A stretch of 64,000 bases of DNA from Flavobacterium humi (GCF_004745595.1 NZ_SRLH01000009.1:62001-126000), one strand, 5' to 3'; shown: positions 15,693-24,635, counted from the stretch's first letter. Program-made: numbers and translations. The notes: generated by a model not told the origin, from the letters alone.

Positions 15693-16665
15693 CACACACC
15701 ATCTTATTGTATTTATTGCGGTATTCGATTGGGGTCAGGCCGGTGATTTTTTTGAATGTGGTCCGGAAGGCTTTGGTATCGGTATATCCGACATCAAACA
15801 TGACTTCGTTGATGTTCTTGCGGCTGGTTTCAAAACTGCGCTTGGCTGCTTCGACCTTGACCCGCTGGATGTATTCCAGGATGGAATTGTTGGTGGCCAG
15901 CTTGAACCTTCTCTCGAAACTACGGCGGCCTACGGCAGCTATTTCGGCTAATTCTTCGACGGTCATTTTCTCTTCTATGTTATTCTCAATATGCTCCTGG
16001 ATTTTTTTGACGGCCTCATCCTGGTGCTCTTTTTGGCCTTTGAACATGGCAAAAGCGGACTGGCTGTTGCGGTCAATATCGATGGCAAAATATTTGGAGG
16101 CCAGGATTGCTGTTTCCCGGTCTGTGTATTTTTCGACAAGATGCAAGAGCAGGTTCCAATAGGAATTGGCACCACCGCTGGAATAAATACGGCTTTCTTC
16201 AGTAACGATGCTGCCATCCTGAACGATTACCTCGGGGAACATTTCCCGAAACTCGTTGGTAAAGCCCCAGTGTGTAGAGCATTTTTTGCCGTTGAGCAAA
16301 CCGGTGGATGCCAGCAAAAAAGCCCCGACGCAAAGCGAAGCTACTTCTGTCCCTTTCTGGTATTGGTTAACGATCCAAGGCACAAAACCCGTATTGGCAT
16401 TTACGGCCTGGGCCATATCCCCGAACAAGGCCGGGATAAAAATCAGGTCTGTCGCATCGGCCTGGTCCAAAAGCAAATCCGGGCGGACGGAATATTTGCC
16501 ATCATTGAGACGGACTTCGTCTTTTAGCCCGACCAACTGTACGTTAAACAAGGGTTTCCTTCCCGAGACCGCCAGGAACTGATTGACGGCTGTGAAGCAA
16601 TATTGTGGGTCGGCGATGGCTTGCATGACCGCATTTTCAGGAACAAGGATGGCTACGTTTTTCAT
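15688..16665 (-). CDS. GlxA-type AraC family regulator (DJ-1/PfpI + HTH)
   Basis: Transcription regulator of 325 residues. Residues 1-190 form a DJ-1/PfpI-like amidotransferase fold (VAILVPENAVMQAI; VASLCVGAFLLASTGLLNGK, where Cys sits at the nucleophile elbow). The C-terminal ~110 residues are two AraC helix-turn-helix motifs (VGRRSFERRFKLATNNSILE and VMFDVGYTDTKAFRTTFKKI). This architecture is that of GlxA-type regulators, which often control amine or small-molecule catabolism; the target genes are not evident here. The ATG at 16665 is preferred to a TTG at 16677. A 7-bp palindrome lies just upstream. Confidence 0.9.
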   Translation of the reverse strand: MKNVAILVPENAVMQAIADPQYCFTAVNQFLAVSGRKPLFNVQLVGLKDEVRLNDGKYSVRPDLLLDQADATDLIFIPALFGDMAQAVNANTGFVPWIVNQYQKGTEVASLCVGAFLLASTGLLNGKKCSTHWGFTNEFREMFPEVIVQDGSIVTEESRIYSSGGANSYWNLLLHLVEKYTDRETAILASKYFAIDIDRNSQSAFAMFKGQKEHQDEAVKKIQEHIENNIEEKMTVEELAEIAAVGRRSFERRFKLATNNSILEYIQRVKVEAAKRSFETSRKNINEVMFDVGYTDTKAFRTTFKKITGLTPIEYRNKYNKMVCD

Positions 16666-16683
16666 CGGTTTGAACAAAATATA

Positions 16684-16699
16684 AGTGTAAAGTTACACT
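16684..16699. promoter_or_regulatory. Palindrome upstream of the GlxA-type regulator
   Basis: AGTGTAA-AG-TTACACT is a perfect 7-bp inverted repeat 18 bases before the regulator start. A half-site (TTACACT) recurs at about 16807. It may be an operator, but nothing in the sequence proves it. Confidence 0.35.
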
Positions 16700-16872
16700 A
16701 AAAGAGATGGGGGCCAAAGGATAAATGCACATTTTCGGCATGACCCGGAACCTTTATAGGGCTGTTTTACAACCGGGCAACAATAAAAAGTCTATAAAAA
16801 AATACTTACACTTTAGAAAAAATACGTAATTTACATCGTAATTAATTGTTTCCAGACTAATTAGCAGATCCG

Positions 16873-18297
16873 ATGACTGATCAAAAGACTATCGACAAAC
16901 TAAAACTGCCCAACGTTTTTATTCTTTTGCTAATAATAATACTTTCCTGTGCCCTTCTGATTTTCATCAATTATTTTACCATTAAAATACTTTCGGCCAG
17001 CAGGGCTTATGTAAATGGAGAATCTTTCTATTCGAAAGGACAGAAAGACGGTGCCCGGCATTTGATTACGTATCTCTACACGCAGGACGAAAAACAATGG
17101 GAATCCTTTAAGGAAGAACTGAAAGTGCCACAGGGAGACGGGGCGGCACGGATGGCACTGCTGAACAATGAGGATACAGCCGTTATAAAAAAAGGGTTCC
17201 GGGCCGGAAGGAATAACGAAAAAGACCTGGATGAGCTGATCTGGCTGTTCCAGAATTTCAAATCTGTTCCGTTTTTGGCCAAAGCCATCAATGAATGGAA
17301 AATGGGCGATGATTTGATTAACCAATTATCGGTAATAGGCAACCAGGTCCACCAGACTGTCAGTACTTCCAACCTGAAACTGGAAGACCGGCTGAAAATC
17401 CACCTTCAAATTAGCGACCTGAGCGAGCGGCTGACCATAAACGAACGGAATTTCCTCAATACCCTTGGTGACGGCACCCGGAAAATAAAAGATTACCTGA
17501 TTTATACCAATATTTTTTTCATCCTGATTATCATTAGCAGCGTCGGGACGTATTATTCCATGATGGTATACCGGCTGGTGAATTCGAAGATTGAAGTGGA
17601 AGTCAAAAACGAGAACCTTATTATCGCCAACCGGGAACTTGACAAATTCGTGTACAGTGCCTCGCATGATTTACGTTCTCCTATCACTTCTTTGAAAGGG
17701 CTTATAGAAATTGCCCAAATGGAAGAAGACCTTAACGAAATCAAGGTTTACCTGGCCCTGATGTACCAAAGCCTTAGCAAACAGGACCAGTTTATCAGCG
17801 ACATTATAGATTATTCCAAAAACAAGCGGAAAGAGGTCGTAATAGAACCTGTAAGCCTGAAAAACCTCATCGAAGAATCGATCGAACAACTCCAGCACAT
17901 TAAAAACGCTAACAAAATCAATATAGACAAGGAGATCTTGACCGACGCCATTTACAGCGATAACCTGAGGTTGAAAATCACGATCAACAACTTATTGTCA
18001 AATGCCATCAAATATGCCGATGAAGGCAAACAGGAAATGTGCATCCGCATCAAGACGTACAGTTCCGGGGGAAACCATATCATAGAAATAGCGGACAACG
18101 GCATCGGGATCAAAGACGAATTCCAGAGCCATGTTTTTGAAATGTTTTTCGTGACCAACAACAACAAAGGTTCCGGATTGGGGCTTTATATTGTAAAAGA
18201 AGCTATTGAGAACATCAATGGGACGATCGAAGTACATTCGGAAAGCAACATAGGAAGCACATTTACAGTAACTATACCCAAACGATATGAGACCTGA
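16873..18297 (+). CDS. Membrane sensor histidine kinase
   Basis: A 474-residue kinase. A first membrane helix lies at about residues 14-38, an extracytoplasmic helical region at 39-205, and a second membrane helix at about 212-235. The HisKA segment has FVYSASHDLRSPITSLKG with phospho-acceptor His265. The ATPase domain shows the N box NNLLSNAIKYADEG, the G1 box DNGIGI and the G2 box GSGLGLYIVKEA. The sensor domain is not one I can name. The response regulator gene overlaps its end by 11 bp, so the two should be co-translated and work as a pair. Confidence 0.92.
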   Translation: MTDQKTIDKLKLPNVFILLLIIILSCALLIFINYFTIKILSASRAYVNGESFYSKGQKDGARHLITYLYTQDEKQWESFKEELKVPQGDGAARMALLNNEDTAVIKKGFRAGRNNEKDLDELIWLFQNFKSVPFLAKAINEWKMGDDLINQLSVIGNQVHQTVSTSNLKLEDRLKIHLQISDLSERLTINERNFLNTLGDGTRKIKDYLIYTNIFFILIIISSVGTYYSMMVYRLVNSKIEVEVKNENLIIANRELDKFVYSASHDLRSPITSLKGLIEIAQMEEDLNEIKVYLALMYQSLSKQDQFISDIIDYSKNKRKEVVIEPVSLKNLIEESIEQLQHIKNANKINIDKEILTDAIYSDNLRLKITINNLLSNAIKYADEGKQEMCIRIKTYSSGGNHIIEIADNGIGIKDEFQSHVFEMFFVTNNNKGSGLGLYIVKEAIENINGTIEVHSESNIGSTFTVTIPKRYET

Positions 18298-18682
18298 TTA
18301 TACTTTTTTACTTATTGATGACAACGCTATTGATCAGCTTGTAACGAAACAATTACTAAAAAAGGTATTGGACATACCTGAGGTAAATATTGCCAATAAC
18401 GGCCGGGAAGCGATTGAATGGCTTATCGATCATGGAAAAGACCCGGATCATTCCCTGATTATCCTCCTGGATATCCAAATGCCGGAAATGAATGGGCTGG
18501 AATTCCTTCAAAAATACGAATCGCTGTCGGAGGAATTAAAAAACGGCAACCAGATTTTCATGCTTACTTCTTCCATGGATGCGGATGACATCAGGCGCGT
18601 CAAAAGCAACAAATATGTTACCGGCTTCCTGAACAAACCTTTCCCGGTAAATGACTTTGGGAAAATGATCTATTCCGAATAA
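18287..18682 (+). CDS. Single-domain response regulator (CheY-like)
   Basis: A 131-residue receiver domain with no output domain. The acidic pocket is LIDDNAID, the phospho-acceptor is Asp62 in ILLDIQMPEMNGLEF, the Thr/Ser is in MLTSSMD and the Lys is in GFLNKPF. It overlaps the kinase gene by 11 bp. With no DNA-binding domain, it must act by protein contact or as a phosphorelay intermediate; its partner beyond the kinase is not evident. This stand-alone REC type is frequent beside hybrid-like kinases in Flavobacteria. Confidence 0.93.
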   Translation: MRPDYTFLLIDDNAIDQLVTKQLLKKVLDIPEVNIANNGREAIEWLIDHGKDPDHSLIILLDIQMPEMNGLEFLQKYESLSEELKNGNQIFMLTSSMDADDIRRVKSNKYVTGFLNKPFPVNDFGKMIYSE

Positions 18683-18811
18683 TAAACGTTTTTTTTTACG
18701 ATTGTCGCAAATCACCTCCTGTTTGTCGTTTTGATGCATCATCGGTTTTGAAGGACTGCTGTACTTTTACACTATCAATTAAAACGAATAATAACGTATA
18801 ATCAAAACACA

Positions 18812-19237
18812 ATGACAACAACAGAAAAAACACCTATTACCGTAGTGGCGACCATAAACGCTACCGTAGAAAAAGTCTGGACTTTTTGGACAAGCCCGCA
18901 GCACATTACACAATGGAACAATGCTTCCGATGACTGGCACACGCCAAAAGCCGAAAACGATTTGCGCAAAGGCGGTAATTTCAGTACCCGGATGGAAGCC
19001 AAAGACGGTAGTTTCGGTTTTGATTTTGAAGGCGTATACACAGACATAAAACTCAATGAGCTGATCGCCTATACTATGGGTGATGGCCGGAAAGTGCACA
19101 TCCTGTTTGAATCCGATGGTAATCGCACCACTGTTACCGAAACTTTTGAAGCAGAAGACACCAACCCGGTAGAAATGCAGCGTGGCGGATGGCAGGCGAT
19201 TCTTGACAACTTCAAAAAATATACAGAAAACAATTAA
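18812..19237 (+). CDS. SRPBCC/AHSA1 family protein
   Basis: Small (141 residues) START-like ligand-binding protein. VVATINATVEKVWTFWTSPQ and ITQWNNASDDWHTP are the typical opening of the AHSA1 group, and the C-terminal helix GGWQAILDNFKKY closes the hydrophobic cavity. The ligand is unknown. It heads a run of four small cytoplasmic genes (this one and three VOC proteins) with short gaps, probably one transcript. Confidence 0.88.
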   Translation: MTTTEKTPITVVATINATVEKVWTFWTSPQHITQWNNASDDWHTPKAENDLRKGGNFSTRMEAKDGSFGFDFEGVYTDIKLNELIAYTMGDGRKVHILFESDGNRTTVTETFEAEDTNPVEMQRGGWQAILDNFKKYTENN

Positions 19238-19260
19238 AAACAACCTTTAAATTATACCTT

Positions 19261-19668
19261 ATGAAATCACAGATTTTTATCAACCTTCCGGTACAAGACC
19301 TTCCTAAAGCGATGGATTTTTATACCAAAATAGGATTCAAAAACAATCCTCAGTTTACAGATGAAACCGCTGCCTGCATGGTCATCAGCGATGAGATTTT
19401 CGTCATGCTGCTCACCTACCCGAAATTTAAGGAATTCATCAAAAAAGAAATCCCTGACGCTACCAAAACTACTGAAGTCATCAATTCATTAGCGGTAGAA
19501 AGCGTTGCCAAAGTAAACGAAATAGCCGATATAGCCATTAATGCCGGCGGTTCGGAACCAAGTGAACCCAAAGATTACGGTTTTATGCAACAGCGAAGTT
19601 TCTCGGACCTTGACGGGCACCATTGGGAAATCTTTTTTATGGATATGAGCAAATTTCCGCAACAATAA
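19261..19668 (+). CDS. VOC family protein (glyoxalase/extradiol dioxygenase-like)
   Basis: A 135-residue VOC-fold protein starting KSQIFINLPVQDLPKAMDFY. The two beta-alpha-beta modules are visible, and the C-terminal FSDLDGHHWEIFFMDMSKFP supplies the usual metal-site Glu. It resembles the subgroup annotated as lactoylglutathione lyase-like or bleomycin-resistance-like, but the substrate is not deducible. It lies 23 bp after the SRPBCC gene and 11 bp before a second VOC gene. Confidence 0.88.
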   Translation: MKSQIFINLPVQDLPKAMDFYTKIGFKNNPQFTDETAACMVISDEIFVMLLTYPKFKEFIKKEIPDATKTTEVINSLAVESVAKVNEIADIAINAGGSEPSEPKDYGFMQQRSFSDLDGHHWEIFFMDMSKFPQQ

Positions 19669-19679
19669 TCCTGTAAGCC

Positions 19680-20102
19680 ATGAAAAATCCAATATATCCA
19701 TGTCTTTGGTTTGATGGACAGGCCAAGGAAGCCGCCAGCTTTTACTGTTCGGTTTTTACCGATTCGAAAATTACCGACGAAAACCCTATGGTAACCACTT
19801 TTGAAGTAAAAGGGCAAAAATTCATGTGCCTTAACGGCGGGCCGATGTTCCGGTTTAACGAAGCTGTTTCTTTTGTGATCGATTGCGAAACACAGGAAGA
19901 AATAGATTACTACTGGAACAAACTGACCGAGGGTGGCGAAGAAAGCCAATGCGGCTGGCTGAAGGACAAATTTGGCGTTTCCTGGCAGGTAGTCCCTGTT
20001 GTTTTAGCGCAGCTGCTGAGCAATCCCGAAAAATCGCAACGGGTTGTGCAAGCCTTTATGAAAATGAAGAAATTTGATATCGAAACCTTATTGAATGCCT
20101 AG
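19680..20102 (+). CDS. VOC family protein, PhnB/3-demethylubiquinone methyltransferase-like
   Basis: A 140-residue VOC protein of the PhnB-like type (YPCLWFDGQAKEAASFYCSV; KGQKFMCLNGGPMFRFNEAV; FVIDCETQEEIDYYWNKL; CGWLKDKFGVSWQVVP). These blocks are typical of proteins often misannotated as 3-demethylubiquinone-9 methyltransferase. No methyltransferase motif is seen. It ends with a TAG stop, showing that TAG is used as a terminator in this genome. It is the third gene of the SRPBCC/VOC run. Confidence 0.9.
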   Translation: MKNPIYPCLWFDGQAKEAASFYCSVFTDSKITDENPMVTTFEVKGQKFMCLNGGPMFRFNEAVSFVIDCETQEEIDYYWNKLTEGGEESQCGWLKDKFGVSWQVVPVVLAQLLSNPEKSQRVVQAFMKMKKFDIETLLNA

Positions 20103-20127
20103 ATTTTTTTTACACAAAAAATAACCC

Positions 20128-20547
20128 ATGTCCGTGATTAATGCTTATTTGACCTTCAACGGTGACTGCCGCAAAGCCATGCTTTTTTACCAGAAATGCC
20201 TGGGAGGCGAGCTTTTTTTCCAGACTGTAGGGAAATCACCGCTATCGGAAAAGATGCCCCAAGAGATGAAAGAAGCCATTTTGCATGCCACACTTACCAA
20301 AGACGGTTTTGTTATTATGGCAACTGATATGGTTAGTTCCGGCGGACTCATAAAAGGCAATGCCATTTCCCTGGTGCTCAATTGCCGCAGCGAGGGAGAA
20401 ATAAGGGAACAATATGCCAAACTTTCCCAAAACGGCCAGCAAACCCATCCGTTGGAAAAAACATTCTGGGGTGCTTTGTTTGGCGGCCTTACGGATCAGT
20501 TTGGGAATCAGTGGCTGCTGCAATACCAATTGCAGGAAGCATCATAA
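20128..20547 (+). CDS. VOC family protein, PhnB-like
   Basis: A 139-residue VOC protein beginning VINAYLTFNGDCRKAMLFYQ, followed by CLGGELFFQTVG and, near the end, FGGLTDQFGNQWLLQYQ. It is related to, but clearly distinct from, the preceding VOC gene, suggesting old duplication within the operon. The ligand and reaction are unknown. A bidirectional hairpin terminator follows directly. Confidence 0.88.
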   Translation: MSVINAYLTFNGDCRKAMLFYQKCLGGELFFQTVGKSPLSEKMPQEMKEAILHATLTKDGFVIMATDMVSSGGLIKGNAISLVLNCRSEGEIREQYAKLSQNGQQTHPLEKTFWGALFGGLTDQFGNQWLLQYQLQEAS

Positions 20548-20550
20548 AAA

Positions 20551-20580
20551 AAATCCGCTGTAAAAAGCGGATTTTTTTAT
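20551..20580. terminator. Bidirectional intrinsic terminator
   Basis: AAATCCGCT and AGCGGATTT pair around a GTAAAA loop and are flanked by A-rich and T-rich runs. It lies between the plus-strand VOC gene and the convergent minus-strand lipoprotein gene, so it can serve both. Confidence 0.88.
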
Positions 20581-20585
20581 GGTTG

Positions 20586-21341
20586 TCATTGCCCTCCATA
20601 AACAGGCTTGCCTTTGTATTGCAGCACATACCCTTTCCAGGCCATAAGTTTGTACTCTTCAAAAGCCCAATTGCCTTCGCTTGTTTTGGATAAAAAGACG
20701 CTTTTGTCCTGATCCGGTAAAAAAAGTTCCGCTGTTTCCGTATCCTTCGAAAATAATACATATGCCTGTGGCCCGGCCGAAGCCATGCCGTCTTTCAGCG
20801 GATGCAAAACCGTAGCGATTGTTTTTACCGGCAGGCATTTTTTTTCCAGTGCCGAATACACAAACCCAAACCCAACCGGGCAGTCAGGCGTTCCTTTGCA
20901 ATCTGTTTTGGTTAATGGCATAGCTTTGCTGAATTGTAACGTTTTGGTTTCCTTGAACCGTGTGCCGTCCGGAGTCATTTCGCCATATCCTTCCAATAAT
21001 TGATTTTCCCCGGCCAAAAAAGCAACCTGGCGTGTACTTTCGGTTCCTTCCGATTGAAAAGTATAGTCGGCTATCAGGGTATCTCCTTTTAAAAAACCCT
21101 TAAAAGTCCCGGTATTGCTGTCCTTTTCATACAAATCATACTTCAGGAAGCCTTTTATACCATTGAGGGTATCTGTAACCCGCAAGAGGATTGTTCCGTA
21201 ATCTCCTTCAAAAGCAAAACAACCAATGCTTAAGGCTGTACTTGTTTTTTCCTGTCCGGGTTGAGTTGGAAGCGGTTCTTCTTTCTTTTTACAACTCAAA
21301 ACCCCCAATAATACAAAAGCGAGCAGCAGTGTTTTTTTCAT
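20586..21341 (-). CDS. Hypothetical lipoprotein
   Basis: A 251-residue secreted lipoprotein. The signal peptide MKKTLLLAFVLLGVLSC ends in a lipobox Cys followed by charged residues KKKEEP. The middle (YGTILLRVTDTLNGIKGFLK; NTGTFKGFLKGDTLIADYTF) looks like a beta-rich NlpE/META-type fold, but I do not recognise a named family. It is the last gene of a four-gene minus-strand set (23692 to 20586) of envelope proteins with short gaps. Confidence 0.82.
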   Translation of the reverse strand: MKKTLLLAFVLLGVLSCKKKEEPLPTQPGQEKTSTALSIGCFAFEGDYGTILLRVTDTLNGIKGFLKYDLYEKDSNTGTFKGFLKGDTLIADYTFQSEGTESTRQVAFLAGENQLLEGYGEMTPDGTRFKETKTLQFSKAMPLTKTDCKGTPDCPVGFGFVYSALEKKCLPVKTIATVLHPLKDGMASAGPQAYVLFSKDTETAELFLPDQDKSVFLSKTSEGNWAFEEYKLMAWKGYVLQYKGKPVYGGQ

Positions 21342-21356
21342 AATGATGCGTATTAA

Positions 21357-22115
21357 TTAATCAATTTTTTTAAAAACGAGCAACAACCCGGAAGGATTCG
21401 AAAGCCACAACCGATTGTTCTTTATTTCATAACCCGTGGCACTTTGAAGCGCTTTTAGGAACTCCCCTTCCTTATTCTTAGGTCCGCAGGCCATACGGGT
21501 AGTGGTAACATTGGTAAACCTTAACGTGTTTTTTTCATAAAACAAACGGCCATTCATCTGATTGCAGCCGGCGAAACCTATGAAAGTATTGGTCTGCGAA
21601 TTGATTTCGATGATAGGTAGTTCCTTGCCAAAATCAGCAAGTGTTACTTTTTGCCCGTTTAATTGCTCCAGCGCCCAGATATCATACAGGCGGTAATCGG
21701 TAAGATAAGCACCGCATCCTTTGAGGATTGTAGCGTCTTTGTCTGTTTTGCGTTTTATTTCAATTGTTACGGCATAAGGAGATGCGGCTCCGGACATGGA
21801 ATTTACGCATTCGGCCTGCTCAATCTGTATTTGGATATCGATATTCTCGGTATGCGCCCGGTACATTTTCACATTGGCATCCATTGCTTTGACCGGCGCA
21901 ACAGAAGGTGCAGTAACGCTTTCAAACCCGGAAAGCAGCGATTCGAACCGTATGGCATCTTCCGAAATGCTGATATTCCAAAAAGGTTCGTTTCCGTTTC
22001 CTTTAAAATAAGGCATCCGCTCTTCCTGGATAGTTTCCGGCGGAGGCGGTGCCTGAACAGTTTTGCAGGCTGTAACGGCAAAAAGCCATGCTGTGAGGAA
22101 AATTATTTTTTTCAT
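21357..22115 (-). CDS. META-domain lipoprotein with N-terminal COG3650-like domain
   Basis: A 252-residue lipoprotein. The ATG at 22115 opens a signal peptide with the lipobox FAVTAC. The N-terminal half has YFKGNGNEPFWNISISED, matching the domain found in COG3650-type membrane proteins, with CVNSMSGAASPYAV. The C-terminal half is a META domain (WALEQLNGQKVTL; FIGFAGCNQMNGRLFYEKNT; TTRMACG), as in HslJ, which is linked to novobiocin resistance and heat shock in E. coli. It lies between the lipase and hypothetical lipoprotein genes in the envelope operon. Confidence 0.85.
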   Translation of the reverse strand: MKKIIFLTAWLFAVTACKTVQAPPPPETIQEERMPYFKGNGNEPFWNISISEDAIRFESLLSGFESVTAPSVAPVKAMDANVKMYRAHTENIDIQIQIEQAECVNSMSGAASPYAVTIEIKRKTDKDATILKGCGAYLTDYRLYDIWALEQLNGQKVTLADFGKELPIIEINSQTNTFIGFAGCNQMNGRLFYEKNTLRFTNVTTTRMACGPKNKEGEFLKALQSATGYEIKNNRLWLSNPSGLLLVFKKID

Positions 22116-22170
22116 AAGCGGTATTTTATCAATAGCATGTCTTGCAAAACACATACCAATTGAACGTTTT

Positions 22171-23259
22171 TTATGGAAATGATAATTTGGAAGCCAGGAT
22201 TATATACGGTTTATGGACATGATGGAGGAAAACATTTTTATCATTGGAAGGGAATTGCTTTTGGTACGCTTCATCCACAGGCAAAACAATCATGGCGCCG
22301 GTACGTACGTAATTCGCGGTAGGTGCATAATCCGGGACTTTCAGGTCTTTGAGGTATTTGGCCACGAGCTTGGAAGTCATCTTCCCGAGGAACTTTTCAT
22401 AATTGCGCTGTGCTTTTCGGGAAGGATTGTCCATCCGGCTGAAAGCATAACCCAACGCTACATTCCTGGGGAATTTTTCTTTCCGAATGGCTTTTTTAGC
22501 GTCTTTGAACGGATTGGTAACGTTAAAATCATTTAGCGTCTGAACCGAAAAAGGGGTTTCCGGCACCCAATCTAAAGGATTCACCACATTATACGCCCAA
22601 CCGTTTTGTGTCAGGGCTTCATATTCATAGGCAAAATAAAGGTTCCCAGGTTTAGGGCCTGCGCTGCAATAGGTCTTGAACCGGATATCTTCGGGCAGAA
22701 GGTGCTGGCGTTGCAATTGATACAAATAAGCCGTGAGCAAATAAGCAATCCCGCCACCCTGGCTGTGCCCCATGATCAGAAAGTCTTTGGTATTGTTTTG
22801 ATACAGTTGTTCTATTTTCGGGACAATTTCCCTGGCAAGGAAAGCCATACCAACCAGCCAGCCCACGTGTACGGCGGCTTCGGGGTTTTCTGCCAACTGG
22901 TAGTTAAAAGTAGTATTTTTATCCAACTGCAGCGTGCCTTTTGCAGGAACCATGGCTGCATAAAAATTTTCCAGCCAGCTCTCTGCGCTCCGGGTTGTTC
23001 CCCGAAGGCTTATGACCGCTGTACCTTTATCATCCGTCCATAAATCCCAGGAATTCTCAAGGCCGATATTCCCTGACTGATAGAGCATCCGGTGGGTTTT
23101 GGGTTTTTCAAAATCACTGGCATATGCACTATCCCTGACACTGCAAATCGAAATACGCATCATTTCGAGGTATTCTTCTTTGTCAAACCCTGGCCGCAAC
23201 TGGGCATAACCCGCAAAGGAAAAGACCAGGAACAGTATCAGGAACAGTCTTCTTGCCAT
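22171..23259 (-). CDS. Secreted class 3 lipase family protein
   Basis: A 362-residue alpha/beta hydrolase with signal peptide MARRLFLILFLVFSFAGYAQ. The nucleophile elbow is FLIMGHSQGGGIAYLLTAYL, and GTAVISLRGTTRSAESWLEN precedes it, the oxyanion-region pattern of class 3 lipases (Mbeg1/Lipase_3). CSAGPKPGNLYFAYEYE follows, as in that family. The substrate is presumably a lipid or ester in the periplasm or outside. The upstream META gene ends 7 bp before it, so they are probably co-transcribed. Confidence 0.85.
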   Translation of the reverse strand: MARRLFLILFLVFSFAGYAQLRPGFDKEEYLEMMRISICSVRDSAYASDFEKPKTHRMLYQSGNIGLENSWDLWTDDKGTAVISLRGTTRSAESWLENFYAAMVPAKGTLQLDKNTTFNYQLAENPEAAVHVGWLVGMAFLAREIVPKIEQLYQNNTKDFLIMGHSQGGGIAYLLTAYLYQLQRQHLLPEDIRFKTYCSAGPKPGNLYFAYEYEALTQNGWAYNVVNPLDWVPETPFSVQTLNDFNVTNPFKDAKKAIRKEKFPRNVALGYAFSRMDNPSRKAQRNYEKFLGKMTSKLVAKYLKDLKVPDYAPTANYVRTGAMIVLPVDEAYQKQFPSNDKNVFLHHVHKPYIILASKLSFP

Positions 23260-23266
23260 ACTGCTG

Positions 23267-23692
23267 TTATTTTATTTTTTTGAAACGCATCATCGGTACG
23301 TCATCCATCATAAGGTTTAATTTATGATCGCTATCGATGGTGAACTTGTTTATTTTTTCCATCGTTTTCAGGAAAACCTGCTCGCCGCCACCTTCACAAT
23401 AGCGCATCGTCATGGCGCCGGGCTGTGCAATTTCTATGGCATTCCCATTGATGGTAAATGTAGTGCCGTACCCGTTGCAGCCGGTCGTACCGTTAATTGT
23501 CTTTCCGTTTTCCACGAAAGTGATCTGTGGCTTATTGTCGGGGAACAAGCCTTCAAAAGCGATTCTTGGCCCTGAAATATATTCGAGTTCCCAGGTTGCA
23601 TATAAATCTTTAGTGACAGCCGTTTTCGAAGCCGTACAGCCATTAATCATACTGAATATAAAAACAGATAACAGCAACAGATACTTTTTCAT
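23267..23692 (-). CDS. META-domain lipoprotein, HslJ-like
   Basis: A 141-residue lipoprotein (lipobox MINGC). One META domain covers the mature part: LYATWELEYISGPRIAFEG, then KTINGTTGCNGYGTTFTING and GAMTMRYCEGGGEQVFLKTM, with the family's GCN motif and the later Met/Cys block. It is the first gene of the envelope operon; the related META gene two positions downstream suggests a shared stress role (inference). Confidence 0.88.
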   Translation of the reverse strand: MKKYLLLLSVFIFSMINGCTASKTAVTKDLYATWELEYISGPRIAFEGLFPDNKPQITFVENGKTINGTTGCNGYGTTFTINGNAIEIAQPGAMTMRYCEGGGEQVFLKTMEKINKFTIDSDHKLNLMMDDVPMMRFKKIK

Positions 23693-23855
23693 AGAAATTT
23701 AGGTTTTAGAATGAGACAAACGAACTTGAATCCCAAAGTTACTCAAAATATACATTAAAAACTTTCGCTGCATACTATTTTTCTGACATCTATTTAACAT
23801 CTTCGCCATAAGGAGTTACAAAAAAACAGTGTAATTTTACGGCAAAACAAAAACA

Positions 23856-24635
23856 ATGAGCCGAATACATCTTTTCGAATTTGAAGACATGAACTGGTTT
23901 CCTGCCTTTTTACGAAACTATATTACCGATTTCCTTCAATTCCTGTCCAACAAGACCAATATGTTCCAAAAAGGCATCCCTATTATTGAAAAAGGCCTTG
24001 ACAAAACCGGCACCAGCCTTATTGTAGACCTGGCTTCGGGCGGCGGCGGCGGCATGCTCCGGATTAATGAGGAACTCAGTAAAACCAACAGGATTTTCAA
24101 AATACTGCTTACCGATTATTATCCGAACCTGGCGGCTTTTGAGTATACCAAAAAAAAGTCTTCCAATTTCTATTCTATCGATACGCCGGTCGATGCCAGG
24201 AATGTCCCGGAAAACCTAAAAGGATTACGGACGCAATTTTTATCTTTCCACCATTTTAACCCAACCGATGCACAGCAAATCTTGCAGAATGCGGTAAACG
24301 CCAAAAGCGGGATCGCTATTTTTGAAGCACAGGAAAGAAGTGCCGCCAGTATCGTGTCAATGCTTTTTTCTCCCATAACTGTTTTTATTATGACACCGTT
24401 TATCAGGCCGTTCCGTTTGGGGAGGATCGTTTTCACCTACCTCATCCCTATTGTACCGCTCGTGGTGTTATGGGATGGATTGGTTTCTTCATTACGCACT
24501 TATTCTGTTGCGGAAATGAAAGCCTTGGTAGCCAAACTGGACAATGCAGATGGCTTTGAATGGGAAATCGAAAGGGTAAAATCCGGGCCGGCATACATTT
24601 TATACCTTTTGGGTTATCCGAAGCCTGTCAATTAA
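23856..24635 (+). CDS. SAM-methyltransferase-like hypothetical protein
   Basis: A 259-residue protein. SLIVDLASGGGGGMLRINEE resembles a glycine-rich motif I, and ILLTDYYPNLAAFEY resembles motif II of class I SAM-dependent methyltransferases. TQFLSFHHFNPTDAQQILQN and GIAIFEAQERS fit the later strands. The C-terminal half has hydrophobic stretches (VSMLFSPITVFIMTPF; YLIPIVPLVVLWDGLV) suggesting membrane association. I would call it a methyltransferase-fold protein of unknown substrate. It stands alone, 103 bp before the next gene. Confidence 0.65.
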   Translation: MSRIHLFEFEDMNWFPAFLRNYITDFLQFLSNKTNMFQKGIPIIEKGLDKTGTSLIVDLASGGGGGMLRINEELSKTNRIFKILLTDYYPNLAAFEYTKKKSSNFYSIDTPVDARNVPENLKGLRTQFLSFHHFNPTDAQQILQNAVNAKSGIAIFEAQERSAASIVSMLFSPITVFIMTPFIRPFRLGRIVFTYLIPIVPLVVLWDGLVSSLRTYSVAEMKALVAKLDNADGFEWEIERVKSGPAYILYLLGYPKPVN

